This document shows, piece by piece, positions 7,367-15,873 of a stretch of DNA of 39,259 bases. Position 1 is the first letter of the stretch. The number at the start of each line of letters is the position of its first letter. The translations under genes and the position numbers were made by a program. Source of the DNA: Actinomycetota bacterium (GTDB lineage: Bacteria > Actinomycetota > Thermoleophilia > Miltoncostaeales > Miltoncostaeaceae). Under the pieces are notes generated by a model. It was given only the letters and a program-made list of their open reading frames with translations. It was not told where the DNA came from and did not search any database. The stretch spans positions 1-39,259 of the forward strand of contig SYFI01000003.1 in assembly GCA_005800465.1 (NCBI GenBank), given 5' to 3'.

Positions 7367-8043
7367 GCGGCAATTCTTACGGGAATCTGCGCCAGCGTCG
7401 TGATGACGTCATCCGCGGCAGCGGCCTCGGCCTGCGGGGAGCGGTCCAGAAGCAGCGCCTCGAGCCCGGCGCTTCGGGCACCATCCAGGTCCTCCACGCG
7501 ACGGTCGCCAACGTGCAGTGCCTCCGCCGGTGCCATGCCGAGGGGGGAGAGGGCCGTGGCGAAGATGGCGGGATCGGGCTTTTGATAGCCAGCCGCCGCA
7601 CTCGCAACGATGACCCCAAAGCGGTCGGCCACCCCCAGACGGGTCAGGTGCTGGGGCAGCGCGCAGTCCCAGTTGCTCACCACGCCGAGCACCAGACCCA
7701 TGTTGTCCAGGCGGTCAAGGGCCGGCAGCACGTCGTCGAACAGGTAAAAGCGCAGGGATTCCACCAAGAGGTCGGTGGCCAGCGGGATGGGCGGTGCACC
7801 GGGGCCGAGCGCATCAACGAGCACTCCGGCGCACTCGGCACGCAGCGTTGCCAGCCCCTGTGCATCGCGCCCCAGCTGCATACGCAACCGGTAATGGCGT
7901 ATCTCGAGGGCGAGGGCATCGGCCACCTGTTGCTCGTCCAGTGGAAAACCGGCATCGGCCAGCAGGGCGGTGAGCACCGGGGCCGGTGGATCCATGCGAA
8001 GAAGCGTGCCGAACGCGTCGAGCAGGACCGCGCGCACCGTCAC
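7363..8043 (-). CDS. HAD-superfamily hydrolase
   Basis: A 226-residue cytosolic hydrolase. Motif I is DAFGT (Asp9 as nucleophile), the form found in haloacid-dehalogenase and related subfamilies in which the second aspartate is replaced by an aromatic residue. Motif II serine is in GVVSNWD, the motif III lysine is in GYQKPDPAIF, and motif IV is GDRRVEDLDGA. Between motifs I and II is a helical C1-type cap. It is more likely a phosphatase or nucleotidase-like enzyme than a dehalogenase, but the substrate cannot be told. It starts with GTG and is the first gene of the operon with the two paralogous membrane proteins. Confidence 0.88.
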   Translation of the reverse strand: MTVRAVLLDAFGTLLRMDPPAPVLTALLADAGFPLDEQQVADALALEIRHYRLRMQLGRDAQGLATLRAECAGVLVDALGPGAPPIPLATDLLVESLRFYLFDDVLPALDRLDNMGLVLGVVSNWDCALPQHLTRLGVADRFGVIVASAAAGYQKPDPAIFATALSPLGMAPAEALHVGDRRVEDLDGARSAGLEALLLDRSPQAEAAAADDVITTLAQIPVRIAA

Positions 8044-8155
8044 CGAAGCCCCACTGAACTAATGGATGACACGGATCGTGAAATGGGAGCGGGGGACGCC
8101 ACAGGGGCAAGGGTACGTCCCGACCACGGCGCGCGGGCGGATGCCGCCCCGGTCC

Positions 8156-8161
8156 TATACT
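8156..8161 (+). promoter_or_regulatory. Possible -10 element before the penicillin-binding-protein operon
   Basis: TATACT, the closest match to a consensus -10 in the window, ends eight bases before the GTG at 8170. It predicts a leaderless or nearly leaderless mRNA and supports that GTG over the in-frame ATG at 8062. The rest of the gap back to 8044 shows nothing else I can name. Confidence 0.5.
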
Positions 8162-8169
8162 CGGCGGCC

Positions 8170-8697
8170 GTGTCCGGAACCACCTCCACGCCGCCCTCAG
8201 GTACCAGCGCTCGCCATCCCCACGGTGCTCGTGGCCGTACCCGCGTGGCGTTTATTGCGGGCGCTGCGGTGGTCATTGCCTGGATCCCCTCGTTCGTCGC
8301 GACTGCGTACTCCGTGCAGCCAGCGGGCGAGGTGCTGGCCAACCCCGTCAATGGCTGGGCATTTCTCTGGGATTCGGTGACGGCGTCGCGCGATCCCCGT
8401 CTGGGCACGCCCGACGTCGCCATGCAGGAAGCTGCGCAGCTCTGGGCCGGGAGCCCGGCCGTGGCCGCCGACGTATCACTCAAATCTCTTCCCTCCCCGT
8501 GGACCGTTCCCGTTCCCGATGGTGGCGCCCACCCCCGTGCCGGACATGACGTGGTGGCTCCGGCCGATCCGCTGCAGTGGGTGGTGCAGGGTCGCGTGAA
8601 TGGCGGACCCGATCAGGTAATTGGACTTCTTGACTACCGCACCGGCCGGGTGGTCTGGGATATCCGTCCGCTGGCAACAGCCGGAGCGGCGCGATGA
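8170..8697 (+). CDS. Unknown single-pass membrane-anchored protein coupled to the penicillin-binding protein
   Basis: A 175-residue product with a basic, Ser/Thr/Pro-rich N-terminus, one hydrophobic segment at about residues 26-45 (VAFIAGAAVVIAWIPSFVAT), and an extracytoplasmic domain of about 125 residues ending in WVVQGRVNGGPDQ and VIGLLDYRTGRVVWDI. The last part has the look of a beta-strand motif (D-x-R-T-G-x-V-x-W) also seen in PQQ-type propeller blades, but one blade is too little to make a propeller. I do not recognise the family. Its TGA overlaps the ATG of the penicillin-binding protein (ATGA), which suggests that the two act together in the cell wall. An ATG at 8062 would add 36 residues of low-complexity sequence upstream. 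Confidence 0.65.
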   Translation: MSGTTSTPPSGTSARHPHGARGRTRVAFIAGAAVVIAWIPSFVATAYSVQPAGEVLANPVNGWAFLWDSVTASRDPRLGTPDVAMQEAAQLWAGSPAVAADVSLKSLPSPWTVPVPDGGAHPRAGHDVVAPADPLQWVVQGRVNGGPDQVIGLLDYRTGRVVWDIRPLATAGAAR

Positions 8698-10904
8698 TCC
8701 CGGTCAACCGCATGCGAAGGCGCCGTAAGGCCCGGGCAAAGCACGGGCGGCTGGGTGCCGGGCGCGTCGTCGCGTTCGCCCTTGTGGTGATGGTGACCAT
8801 CCTCGGGGTGGCGGGCGCGACCGCGTACCAGTCGGCCACAGCTCGCCTGCCTGGACTCGACGAACTCCAGCCGGTGGCCCTCGGCCAGAACTCGCGCATC
8901 CTCGATCGCAACGGCAAGGTGCTCGGACACATCACGGGCGTGACCAACCGCACCGAGCTTCCCTACGCACGCATCCCCAAGTCGCTACGCGATGCCACAG
9001 TGGCGATCGAGGACAAGCGCTTCTACCAGCACAACGGAGTGGACTACGTGCGCCTCGTGGGCGCCGCAGTGCGCGACGTAACCGCCGGGAGCCTCAAGCA
9101 GGGTGGCAGCACCATCACCATGCAGCTCGCGAAGAATCTGTACGACCCCAGCGCGAAGCGTGACTTTTCGCAGAAGATCAAGGAGGCCTACCTGGCCAAT
9201 GAGATCGAGCAGAAGTACACCAAGGATCAGATCCTCGCGAAGTACCTCAACGGTGTTTTCTACGGCGAGAACTCCATCGGGGTGCAGGCAGCATCGCTTA
9301 CGTACTTCAACAAGCCCGTATGGGCCATCTCGCTCCCGCAAGCGGCCCTGCTGGCCGGACTGCCGCAGGCACCGTCCGCATATAACCCCTTCCTCAACCC
9401 GAAAGATGCCACCGCGCGGCGCAACACCGTGCTGGACGAAATGGCGAGCCAGGGCTATGTGAGTCGGGCGGATGCCGATGCCGCCATGGCCAGCGATCTG
9501 GGACTGAATCGCGGCAGGTTCTACGAGCGTAAGAAAGAGGGCTACTTCTTCGATTACGTGCGCCAGCAGTTGCTCGATCAGTTTGGCGAGCAGCGTGTGC
9601 AGCAGGGTGGCCTTGCCGTTCGCACCACCATCGATCCCAAGCTGCAGCGCGCCGCCGAGCAGGCGATCGCCCGCAATCTTGGGCAGCCCGACGACCCCGC
9701 CGCCGCCATCGTGATGATTGATGCCCGCACCGGCTACATACGCGCGATGGCCACCAGCCAGACGTATGGCAGCGATAGCCAGTTCAACTACGCCACCCAG
9801 GCCAAGCGTCAGGCCGGATCGACGTTCAAGACCTTTGTGCTGACGCGGGCGATCGCCGATGGCACCAACCCGTACACCACCATCTATGCCAGCCGGCCCA
9901 TCAACATCAATGACCCCAAGTGGGGTCCGGTCGATGTGGCCACGTACTCAAACTCATACGCTGGCCCCATCTCTGTTCATAACGCCACGCTCCGCTCCGA
10001 TAACTCGGTGTACATCCAGATGACCCTCGATGAGGGACCGTACCGCGTGGTGAACATGGCCAAGCGCATGGGAATCAACGAGGACCTGCCGGTGGTCCCC
10101 TCCATTGGCCTGGGGGCGGGCGAAGTCACACCGCTCGACATGGCTACGGCGTATGCCCCGTTGGCCAACGGGGGCTTTCGCGTGAAGCCCATCTCCATCA
10201 CCGACCTGGGCGCAAATGCGCCGACCAATGGCATCGGCACCCCGAAGCGCACTCGCGTGTTCTCGGACGGCGTGGCCTACGAGGTCACCCGTATTCTGCG
10301 TGACAACGTGCAGAGTGGCACCGGCGGAGCCGCTGATATCGGCGTTCCCCAGGCGGGCAAAACCGGCACAACCGACGATTACACCGACGCCTGGTTTGTG
10401 GGCTATACGCCGCGGTACGTGTGCGCCGTGTGGGTGGGTTACCCCAATGCCGATGGCGTGCGCCGCTCGATGACCAGCGTGCACGGCATCACCGTTTCCG
10501 GCGGCTCGTTCCCAGCGCGGATCTGGGCCGACTTCATGCGTGTTGCCACCGCGAAGGACGGCTCACTCGACTGGGCAATGCCCAAGGATCCCGTTGAGTG
10601 GTCGGCGTTCTCGTCCGACTTCACCGACAGCGCCTCCCAGTACGCCGTGAGCTCAGCCAAGAGCACCAGCACCGGGCGCACCACCAGCACGCCGAAGACA
10701 ACCTCAACCGGCGGCATGAACACCAAGGTTCAGCCACCCGACACCGTGGTGGTGCCAATTCCCGCACCGGCTCCAGCTCCGGCGCCTGCTTCTGCTCCCA
10801 CCCCCGCTCCTGCTCCTGCTCCTGCTCCGGCTCCTGCTCCAGCTCCTGCTCCGGCGCCTGCTCCCACGCCGACAGCACCCACTCCCGCTCCGCCGACTCC
10901 CTAG
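8694..10904 (+). CDS. Class A penicillin-binding protein (bifunctional transglycosylase/transpeptidase)
   Basis: A 736-residue peptidoglycan synthase. A basic cytoplasmic start is followed by one membrane anchor (about residues 20-42). The GT51 glycosyltransferase domain holds the catalytic Glu106 in the EDKRFYQHNG motif, then GGSTITMQLAKN and the KxKE-like and LNGVFYGENSIGVQAA motifs. The transpeptidase domain has the acyl-serine Ser376 in STFK, the SDN triad at 435-437 and KTGT starting at Lys556. Residues 688-736 are an almost pure Pro-Ala tail. It polymerises lipid II into glycan strands and cross-links them outside the membrane. Translation is coupled to the small membrane protein upstream. 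Its TAG overlaps the TAG of the convergent gene. Confidence 0.96.
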   Translation: MIPVNRMRRRRKARAKHGRLGAGRVVAFALVVMVTILGVAGATAYQSATARLPGLDELQPVALGQNSRILDRNGKVLGHITGVTNRTELPYARIPKSLRDATVAIEDKRFYQHNGVDYVRLVGAAVRDVTAGSLKQGGSTITMQLAKNLYDPSAKRDFSQKIKEAYLANEIEQKYTKDQILAKYLNGVFYGENSIGVQAASLTYFNKPVWAISLPQAALLAGLPQAPSAYNPFLNPKDATARRNTVLDEMASQGYVSRADADAAMASDLGLNRGRFYERKKEGYFFDYVRQQLLDQFGEQRVQQGGLAVRTTIDPKLQRAAEQAIARNLGQPDDPAAAIVMIDARTGYIRAMATSQTYGSDSQFNYATQAKRQAGSTFKTFVLTRAIADGTNPYTTIYASRPININDPKWGPVDVATYSNSYAGPISVHNATLRSDNSVYIQMTLDEGPYRVVNMAKRMGINEDLPVVPSIGLGAGEVTPLDMATAYAPLANGGFRVKPISITDLGANAPTNGIGTPKRTRVFSDGVAYEVTRILRDNVQSGTGGAADIGVPQAGKTGTTDDYTDAWFVGYTPRYVCAVWVGYPNADGVRRSMTSVHGITVSGGSFPARIWADFMRVATAKDGSLDWAMPKDPVEWSAFSSDFTDSASQYAVSSAKSTSTGRTTSTPKTTSTGGMNTKVQPPDTVVVPIPAPAPAPAPASAPTPAPAPAPAPAPAPAPAPAPAPTPTAPTPAPPTP
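10755..10901 (+). repeat. Six-base (Pro-Ala) coding repeat in the tail of the penicillin-binding protein
   Basis: Repeats of the unit GCTCCT/GCTCCG/GCTCCA encode about twenty Pro-Ala dipeptides with a few Thr or Ser substitutions. Extended Pro-Ala tails are common in actinobacterial cell-wall proteins, where they act as rigid spacers through peptidoglycan. The near-identical hexamers should be prone to slippage and length variation between strains. Confidence 0.85.
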
Positions 10905-11389
10905 GAGACGTCCTCCGCCCCGATCATGTCCTTCGAGCGGGCGGTGAGCAGCAGGATACCGGCCATTCCCGCGAGGGCCGCTCCTACGATGGTGATCCAT
11001 GCCGCTGGCAGCACAGTGATGATCCAGTCGCCGCCGAGCGGCGATGCGGGCATGCCGGGGCGTTCGGCCACCACACCAACGGCGGGCACGAGCGCGGCGC
11101 GCGAGGCCCACCCCACGGCCACCACCGCGGCCATCACGATAAATGAGCCGATAACGCGTGCCAGTCGGGTGCCTGTGCGTGGCCTCCACCAAATGGTGAG
11201 GAGCCCCGCGATCGCCAGCACCACACCGGCCACGGGAAGGATCCACGTGCCACCGGTGGCGCCATACCCCGACAACTGGTCGGAGCCCGTGGGAAGGTCG
11301 GCCGAGTACCACGGGAGCCCGGGAAGTACGGCGAGCAGCAGACCACAGCCCGTCGCGGCGAGGCCGAGCACGGGCACGCGCATGCTCAT
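10901..11389 (-). CDS. Four-helix membrane protein, possibly Trp-operon-associated (Trp_oprn_chp-like)
   Basis: A 162-residue protein with four hydrophobic segments (about residues 5-25, 45-65, 78-98 and 126-150). A PWYS motif follows the first segment, like the PWW/PWY seen after helix 1 in the tryptophan-associated transmembrane protein family of actinobacteria. That match is loose and no trp gene is near, so I treat the family name as tentative. The ATG at 11389 overlaps the TGA of the DUF2079-type gene, making it the last member of the six-gene minus-strand operon. Its TAG lies within a CTAG shared with the penicillin-binding-protein stop. Confidence 0.68.
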   Translation of the reverse strand: MSMRVPVLGLAATGCGLLLAVLPGLPWYSADLPTGSDQLSGYGATGGTWILPVAGVVLAIAGLLTIWWRPRTGTRLARVIGSFIVMAAVVAVGWASRAALVPAVGVVAERPGMPASPLGGDWIITVLPAAWITIVGAALAGMAGILLLTARSKDMIGAEDVS

Positions 11390-12894
11390 GCACCCGCCCG
11401 GGGGCGCACTCTGTGGAACACCACGACCCCGCCCGTGTTCCACACAAGCCGGAAGTCGGCGCGCCTTGCCAGATTGTCAAGCGCCGCCTGAAACCCCCGG
11501 GGGTCAAGGCGGTCGTACATATCGGGACGCGTCCGGTCCACGATCACCCATTCGGCGTCGTCGATGGCCGGAAACACCAGGATCCGGGTGCGGGCCGACA
11601 AGTGCCCACCGGGGTTATTCCCCGCCGACACGATGGCGCGATCCGGGATGAGCGCGGCGGCCCGGTCGAGTGCCTCCGACGTCGCAGTGCGCTCGTACTG
11701 CGCCAGTCGCGAGGGCGATGCCACCGACACACCCTGAAACCACGGCAGCGGTCCCTTGATCATGGTGGCCAGCACTCCTGCGACAACCAGCCCAAGCGCC
11801 ATTCCCCCACTCGCCCGCGCCGCGCGGCCAAGCCAGGGGGGGCGCCCGTGCTCGCGCAGGTGTGAGAGCCCGAGCAGGGCAGCGGCAATGAGGTACGGAC
11901 TCGGGACCGCCGCGTAGTGGAATTCCACCGAGTAGTTGGGCCACCACTCGGCGAGCATGTTCATGAGAAGATCAGGAAGCGCGCACACCGCCAGCAATGG
12001 TGCGGCCAACGGCAGCAGAAGCAGCGGCACAAGGAGAATGAGCAGATACGATAGACGCGACCAGCCACCGATCGTGGTGACGAGGTCCACGGGACTCGTG
12101 ACCGCGCCCACGATGGCCTTTGCGGGGGTGGCGCCGAACTTGCCGTAGCGCTCGGCAAACGGTGCGGGCAGCCCACTTCCGGCGGCGGGGATGATGATCA
12201 GTACCGCGATGGCGGTCCATGCCAGTGCAGAGACCGCGAGCACGGCGCCTGCGATGCGGCGGCGATGGCGGATCGCAATCCACAGCCCAAGCATGGCGAT
12301 GGAGAGGCCCACCTGCTCCTTCGACATCAGGGCGAGCCCGGCCATGACACCGAGCACCACATCACGGTGGGTCTCGGCTGCCCATATGGCATACATGATG
12401 AGCGGCGCGGCAAGGGTCACTGCGTGAAAGTCGGTGAGTACCGCCCACTGGAGCGGTACATACAGCAGGTAGGCGGCGGCGGCGGCCACAGCCAGGCGGT
12501 CGTCGCGCAGCCACAGGCGTCCCAGCCAAAATGCCGGCAGTGCCCCCAGTGCCACGATCAGCGCCTGCGCCACCAGCAGGGGCACGGGTGACGTGGTGAC
12601 CCACTGCAACGGGGCGAACGCCATGAGCAGCGGATCGACATGTGATCCAAGCCGGCTGATCTGCGCGCCGGCCGCGTCGGTGGCCTCGAGAGGATGCCCC
12701 TGGGCTGTGCTCCAGATCGCCTGCACCATGTTTCCGAGATCAAAGCGCCCGGTCCACCACGCCTCGTGGCGCCCGGCCGCCAGCCAAGAGAAGAGCGACG
12801 CCCATCCAGCCACCATGAGCCACACCAGAAGCCGTGGCAGATCGCGGGTGATGGCATTGGGGTTCAGCCGGCCAGCAAGTGGGGCGGTGCTCAT
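11386..12894 (-). CDS. DUF2079-type polytopic membrane protein (GT-C-like)
   Basis: A 502-residue protein with about ten to twelve membrane segments. Shortly after the first helix it has the signature FDLGNMVQAIWSTAQGHPLE, and then SRLGSHVDPLLMAFAPL, which fit the DUF2079 family in the GT-C-like fold group. Such proteins are suspected to use polyprenyl-phosphate sugars as donors outside the membrane. The C-terminal part (about 110 residues) is a soluble, presumably extracytoplasmic domain. The gene neighbours (a GT2 polyprenyl-phosphate transferase, a GT4 enzyme and a UPF0104-type protein) agree with a lipid-linked sugar pathway. ATGA overlaps join it to both neighbours. The donor and the acceptor are unknown. 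Confidence 0.85.
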   Translation of the reverse strand: MSTAPLAGRLNPNAITRDLPRLLVWLMVAGWASLFSWLAAGRHEAWWTGRFDLGNMVQAIWSTAQGHPLEATDAAGAQISRLGSHVDPLLMAFAPLQWVTTSPVPLLVAQALIVALGALPAFWLGRLWLRDDRLAVAAAAAYLLYVPLQWAVLTDFHAVTLAAPLIMYAIWAAETHRDVVLGVMAGLALMSKEQVGLSIAMLGLWIAIRHRRRIAGAVLAVSALAWTAIAVLIIIPAAGSGLPAPFAERYGKFGATPAKAIVGAVTSPVDLVTTIGGWSRLSYLLILLVPLLLLPLAAPLLAVCALPDLLMNMLAEWWPNYSVEFHYAAVPSPYLIAAALLGLSHLREHGRPPWLGRAARASGGMALGLVVAGVLATMIKGPLPWFQGVSVASPSRLAQYERTATSEALDRAAALIPDRAIVSAGNNPGGHLSARTRILVFPAIDDAEWVIVDRTRPDMYDRLDPRGFQAALDNLARRADFRLVWNTGGVVVFHRVRPRAGA

Positions 12895-13811
12895 CGGCGT
12901 GACACCCGCCGGCCCCAGGCCGTAGCCAGGGCGACGAACACCAGCTCCACGACGATGAGCGCCAGGCGCGACCCCACCGACAGCGCGATCGCCACGCCGC
13001 CCGGCACCTGGCGTGCCAGCACCAGGGCAAACAGGGCGTCACGGATGCCGAGCCCGGATGGCACCACAAACACCAGCATCGAGACCACGAACGCGAGCAG
13101 GAACCCACTGGCAACGCCCACCGGATTTCCGATGGCCGGGCCGCCCATCCCGCGCACCAGCGCCCACACGCTGAGTGCCAGCAGCGCCGAGGTGACGAGA
13201 TACCAGACCACCATGAGCAGGACGCGGCGGAAGGGCATGAGCGCACCGAGGGGAGGGCGCTTCGCCCGGGCCAGCAGCCATGTGGATGCGGGGCCGAACA
13301 CGCGGGGATGCAGCAATAGCGACGCCAGCGGCACACCCAGCACCAGCCAAGCCAGCGGTCCGACGGAACTTCCGCTCCCGATGTCGAGCAGCGCAACCAC
13401 GGCGAGCATGGCCGCCGCCGCGAGTGCGATCACCTGCTCGTAGGTCGTCGCGGCGAGGGTGACCATCTTTGGAACCCCATGGGCCTGGGCCATCACCGCA
13501 CGGCCCACGAGCATCAGAACGTTGCCCGGCACGTACCGCCCCAGCAACGACTTGGCCCATGCAGCGACCGTGGCGGCAACCGGCGGGGCGGGGCGGTGCA
13601 GGCCGCCCAGAATCGCGTCATAGGCGAAGGCCGAGAGTGTCAGCGACACCAGCACCAGACCGCCGCCCAGTACCAGCCAACCCGCTGATGGCTGCCAGTC
13701 AAATGCGGTGACGACGTCCCACGCGTTGTACACCGTCCACCCAAGGGCGGCGATGATGAGTAGCCCGGCCACAGTGCCCAGTGCGCGCATGAGGTTGCGG
13801 CGGTCGCTCAT
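12891..13811 (-). CDS. UPF0104 / LPG-synthase-type transmembrane protein
   Basis: A 306-residue protein with about eight membrane helices. The segment KSLLGRYVPGNVLMLVGR matches the conserved K-Y-x-P-G region of the lysylphosphatidylglycerol-synthase transmembrane (flippase-like) family, and VVPSGLGIRDALFALVL matches the later P-x-G-x-G-x-R-(E/D) signature. There is no aminoacyl-transferase domain, so this is the stand-alone transmembrane type often found with glycosyltransferases. A role in lipid or lipid-linked sugar translocation is an inference from the family. The gene overlaps both neighbours by four bases (ATGA). Confidence 0.85.
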   Translation of the reverse strand: MSDRRNLMRALGTVAGLLIIAALGWTVYNAWDVVTAFDWQPSAGWLVLGGGLVLVSLTLSAFAYDAILGGLHRPAPPVAATVAAWAKSLLGRYVPGNVLMLVGRAVMAQAHGVPKMVTLAATTYEQVIALAAAAMLAVVALLDIGSGSSVGPLAWLVLGVPLASLLLHPRVFGPASTWLLARAKRPPLGALMPFRRVLLMVVWYLVTSALLALSVWALVRGMGGPAIGNPVGVASGFLLAFVVSMLVFVVPSGLGIRDALFALVLARQVPGGVAIALSVGSRLALIVVELVFVALATAWGRRVSRR

Positions 13812-14926
13812 GAGCGGCTGCGCTTAATGGCATCGAGCAGGGGCTCTGCCACCGCTTGGGGGGTGCCCATTTCCTCGTACCGTCGTCGCGCCGCGGTGCC
13901 AAGGCGCTCGCGCAGGGCAGGGTCGCCGGCAAGTGTGCGGAGCTCATCGGCCAGCGCATCGGGGTCGCCGGCGGGCACCAGCAGCGCGTTCTCCCCGTGC
14001 ACCAGGGCCTCGCGGATTCCTGGCGTGTCGGCAGTCAGCACCGGGCGTGCAGCCGCCATGGCCTGGAACACCTTGTTGGGGATGACCCGCGAGGCCTTGT
14101 CGCTGCGACCAAACACGCCCAGCACCACTGCGCTCGATGCAATCTCGTCTGCGAGCGCCTCGTAGGGCACCCACGGCACGTGCTGCAGCGCCTGCGGGGG
14201 GTCGCGACGCATCTCATGTGCCAGCCAGCTGTCGAGCTGACCACTGCCGATGAGGCGGACGGGAGGCACGCCCTCACCGCGCGCCGCGCTCACGATGACG
14301 TCGAGGCCGTGCATGGGCGCGAGCTTGCCGTACCAGAGCACGTGCAGAGTTCCGGACGGCTGTGGGGTGGGCGGAAAGGCATCGGGTTCGGCACCCACTG
14401 GCGCCACCACCAGGCGGTGCCGGGGCACGCCAAAGCGCATGGCCATGAAGTTGGCGTTGGCACGGGTGTCGCACAGCACGAGGTCGGCCAGGCGCAGCGT
14501 GGTGCGGTCGATCCCGGCCAGCACAGCACCACCAACGCGACCCGCGCGCGCGCGGTCGCCGGCCAGCGTGTCGGTGAGTGAGATCATCATGTCCACCACC
14601 AGCAGCGCACGGTGGCGACGGGCCACCATCCATGCCGGCACCGCGTCGGGCTGCGCCGGGTATCCCGCCACCACCACGTGCGGTGACCCGCCCGGATGCC
14701 GCTCCACGGCCAGGGCGGCCCAGGCAGCGACATAACTGCCGCCGGCCTTCATGAGATTCCCCGGAGAGAGGAAGCCCCCGGCCTTGTGGGTGGTGCGCTC
14801 CCACACGGGCCTGTGCCGCTCATCAACAACGACCCCAAGCGAGCGCAGGCCCTCCACGAGCACACGAGTACGCGGATAGTCGCGCTCGTAGGTGCCCACC
14901 CACTCGACTCGCAGCGGGCCGATCAC
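13808..14926 (-). CDS. GT4-family glycosyltransferase
   Basis: A 372-residue GT-B glycosyltransferase. The C-terminal donor domain starts near residue 190 with HVLWYGKLAPMHGLD, and the conserved sugar-nucleotide site reads RVIPNKVFQAMAAARPV, where the usual first Glu of the E-x7-E motif is replaced (Asn-Lys-Val-Phe-Gln), as in several GT4 subgroups. The N-terminal acceptor domain contains WMVARRHRALLVVDMMISL, which could dip into the membrane. It starts with GTG in a GTGA overlap with the GT2 gene. It probably adds a sugar to a lipid-linked or membrane acceptor on the cytoplasmic face; the sugar cannot be named. Confidence 0.9.
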   Translation of the reverse strand: MIGPLRVEWVGTYERDYPRTRVLVEGLRSLGVVVDERHRPVWERTTHKAGGFLSPGNLMKAGGSYVAAWAALAVERHPGGSPHVVVAGYPAQPDAVPAWMVARRHRALLVVDMMISLTDTLAGDRARAGRVGGAVLAGIDRTTLRLADLVLCDTRANANFMAMRFGVPRHRLVVAPVGAEPDAFPPTPQPSGTLHVLWYGKLAPMHGLDVIVSAARGEGVPPVRLIGSGQLDSWLAHEMRRDPPQALQHVPWVPYEALADEIASSAVVLGVFGRSDKASRVIPNKVFQAMAAARPVLTADTPGIREALVHGENALLVPAGDPDALADELRTLAGDPALRERLGTAARRRYEEMGTPQAVAEPLLDAIKRSRS

Positions 14927-15873
14927 CCCTCGATGATGCGCTCGATGCGTGACGCCGCCTCGTCCTCCTCCGACCGCAGGCGACCGCGCTGGATCAGCTC
15001 GCTCACGAGGCCGAGGGTGAACAACTGGACGCCCACCACGATGAGCAGCACCGCGAGGATCAGCAGCGGGCGGCCCCCGATGGCCTCGCCAAAGAACTTG
15101 AGCACCGTGAGGTAAATGCCGATCAGGACACCGATGAAGAACAGCAGCAGACCGGCGCCGCCAAACAGGTGCATGGGCCGGTGACGAAATCGGCCGACGA
15201 TCGAGATGGTCACCAGGTCGAGGAGCCCGCGCAGGTACCGCTCAAATCCGTACTTGCTCGTGCCGTGCTGCCGCGCCCGGTGATTGACGGGGATCTCCAC
15301 GACCGTAAAGCCCTCAGACGCCGCAATGGCCGGGATAAAGCGGTACATCTCACCGGGGATCGCCAGCGCTTTCACCACGTCTGCGCGATAGGCCTTGAAC
15401 CCACAGTTGAGATCGTGCAGTTCAAGCCCGGATGCCTTGCGGGCAGTGGCGTTGAAGATCTTCGATGGGATGCGCTTGTTCCACGGGTCGTTACGCTCCT
15501 TTTTCCACCCTGACACCAGGTCGGCGCCCTCGGCAAGCGCGGCGAGCATCCGCGGGATCTCGGCGGGGTCATCCTGCAGGTCGGCGTCGAGCGTGATGAT
15601 GACATCACCCTCTGCCTCGGTGAAGCCGGCGGTGAGTGCCGGCCCCTTCCCGAAGTTGCTTCGCATCTTGATGACGCGGATCTGTTCGTGAAGCGCCGCA
15701 AGACCCGCGAGCACCACATCGCTGCCATCGCGTGAGCCGTCGTCGATGAAGATCACCTCGTGCGGCGTGCCGACGATGCGCATGACTGGCAGCAGTTCAT
15801 TTACCAACTGCTCGAGCGAGTCGCGCTCGTCGTACACCGGGATGACGACCGAGATGAGACGTGGCGGAGTCAA
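14923..15873 (-). CDS. GT2 polyprenyl-phosphate glycosyltransferase (DPM1/GtrB-like)
   Basis: A 316-residue protein. Residues 1-230 form a GT-A domain with SVVIPVYDERDSL, IDDGSRDGS, the metal-binding DADLQDDP and the late QHGTSKYG motif. Two membrane helices follow (about residues 235-260 and 270-295), then a short cytoplasmic tail rich in Glu and Arg. This is the architecture of enzymes that transfer a sugar from a nucleotide donor to undecaprenyl or decaprenyl phosphate. The product would be the donor for an extracytoplasmic GT-C enzyme such as the DUF2079-type protein in the same operon. It starts with TTG in a TTGA overlap with the upstream gene. Confidence 0.93.
   Translation of the reverse strand: MTPPRLISVVIPVYDERDSLEQLVNELLPVMRIVGTPHEVIFIDDGSRDGSDVVLAGLAALHEQIRVIKMRSNFGKGPALTAGFTEAEGDVIITLDADLQDDPAEIPRMLAALAEGADLVSGWKKERNDPWNKRIPSKIFNATARKASGLELHDLNCGFKAYRADVVKALAIPGEMYRFIPAIAASEGFTVVEIPVNHRARQHGTSKYGFERYLRGLLDLVTISIVGRFRHRPMHLFGGAGLLLFFIGVLIGIYLTVLKFFGEAIGGRPLLILAVLLIVVGVQLFTLGLVSELIQRGRLRSEEDEAASRIERIIEG

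Noticed and set aside
8062..8169. In-frame ATG 36 codons before the gene at 8170
   Set aside because: The extension is low-complexity and a TATACT element lies between this ATG and the GTG at 8170.
10764..10901. Short repeated units that might look like a CRISPR or satellite array
   Set aside because: The six-base units are in frame and code for Pro-Ala; there are no spacers and no cas genes.
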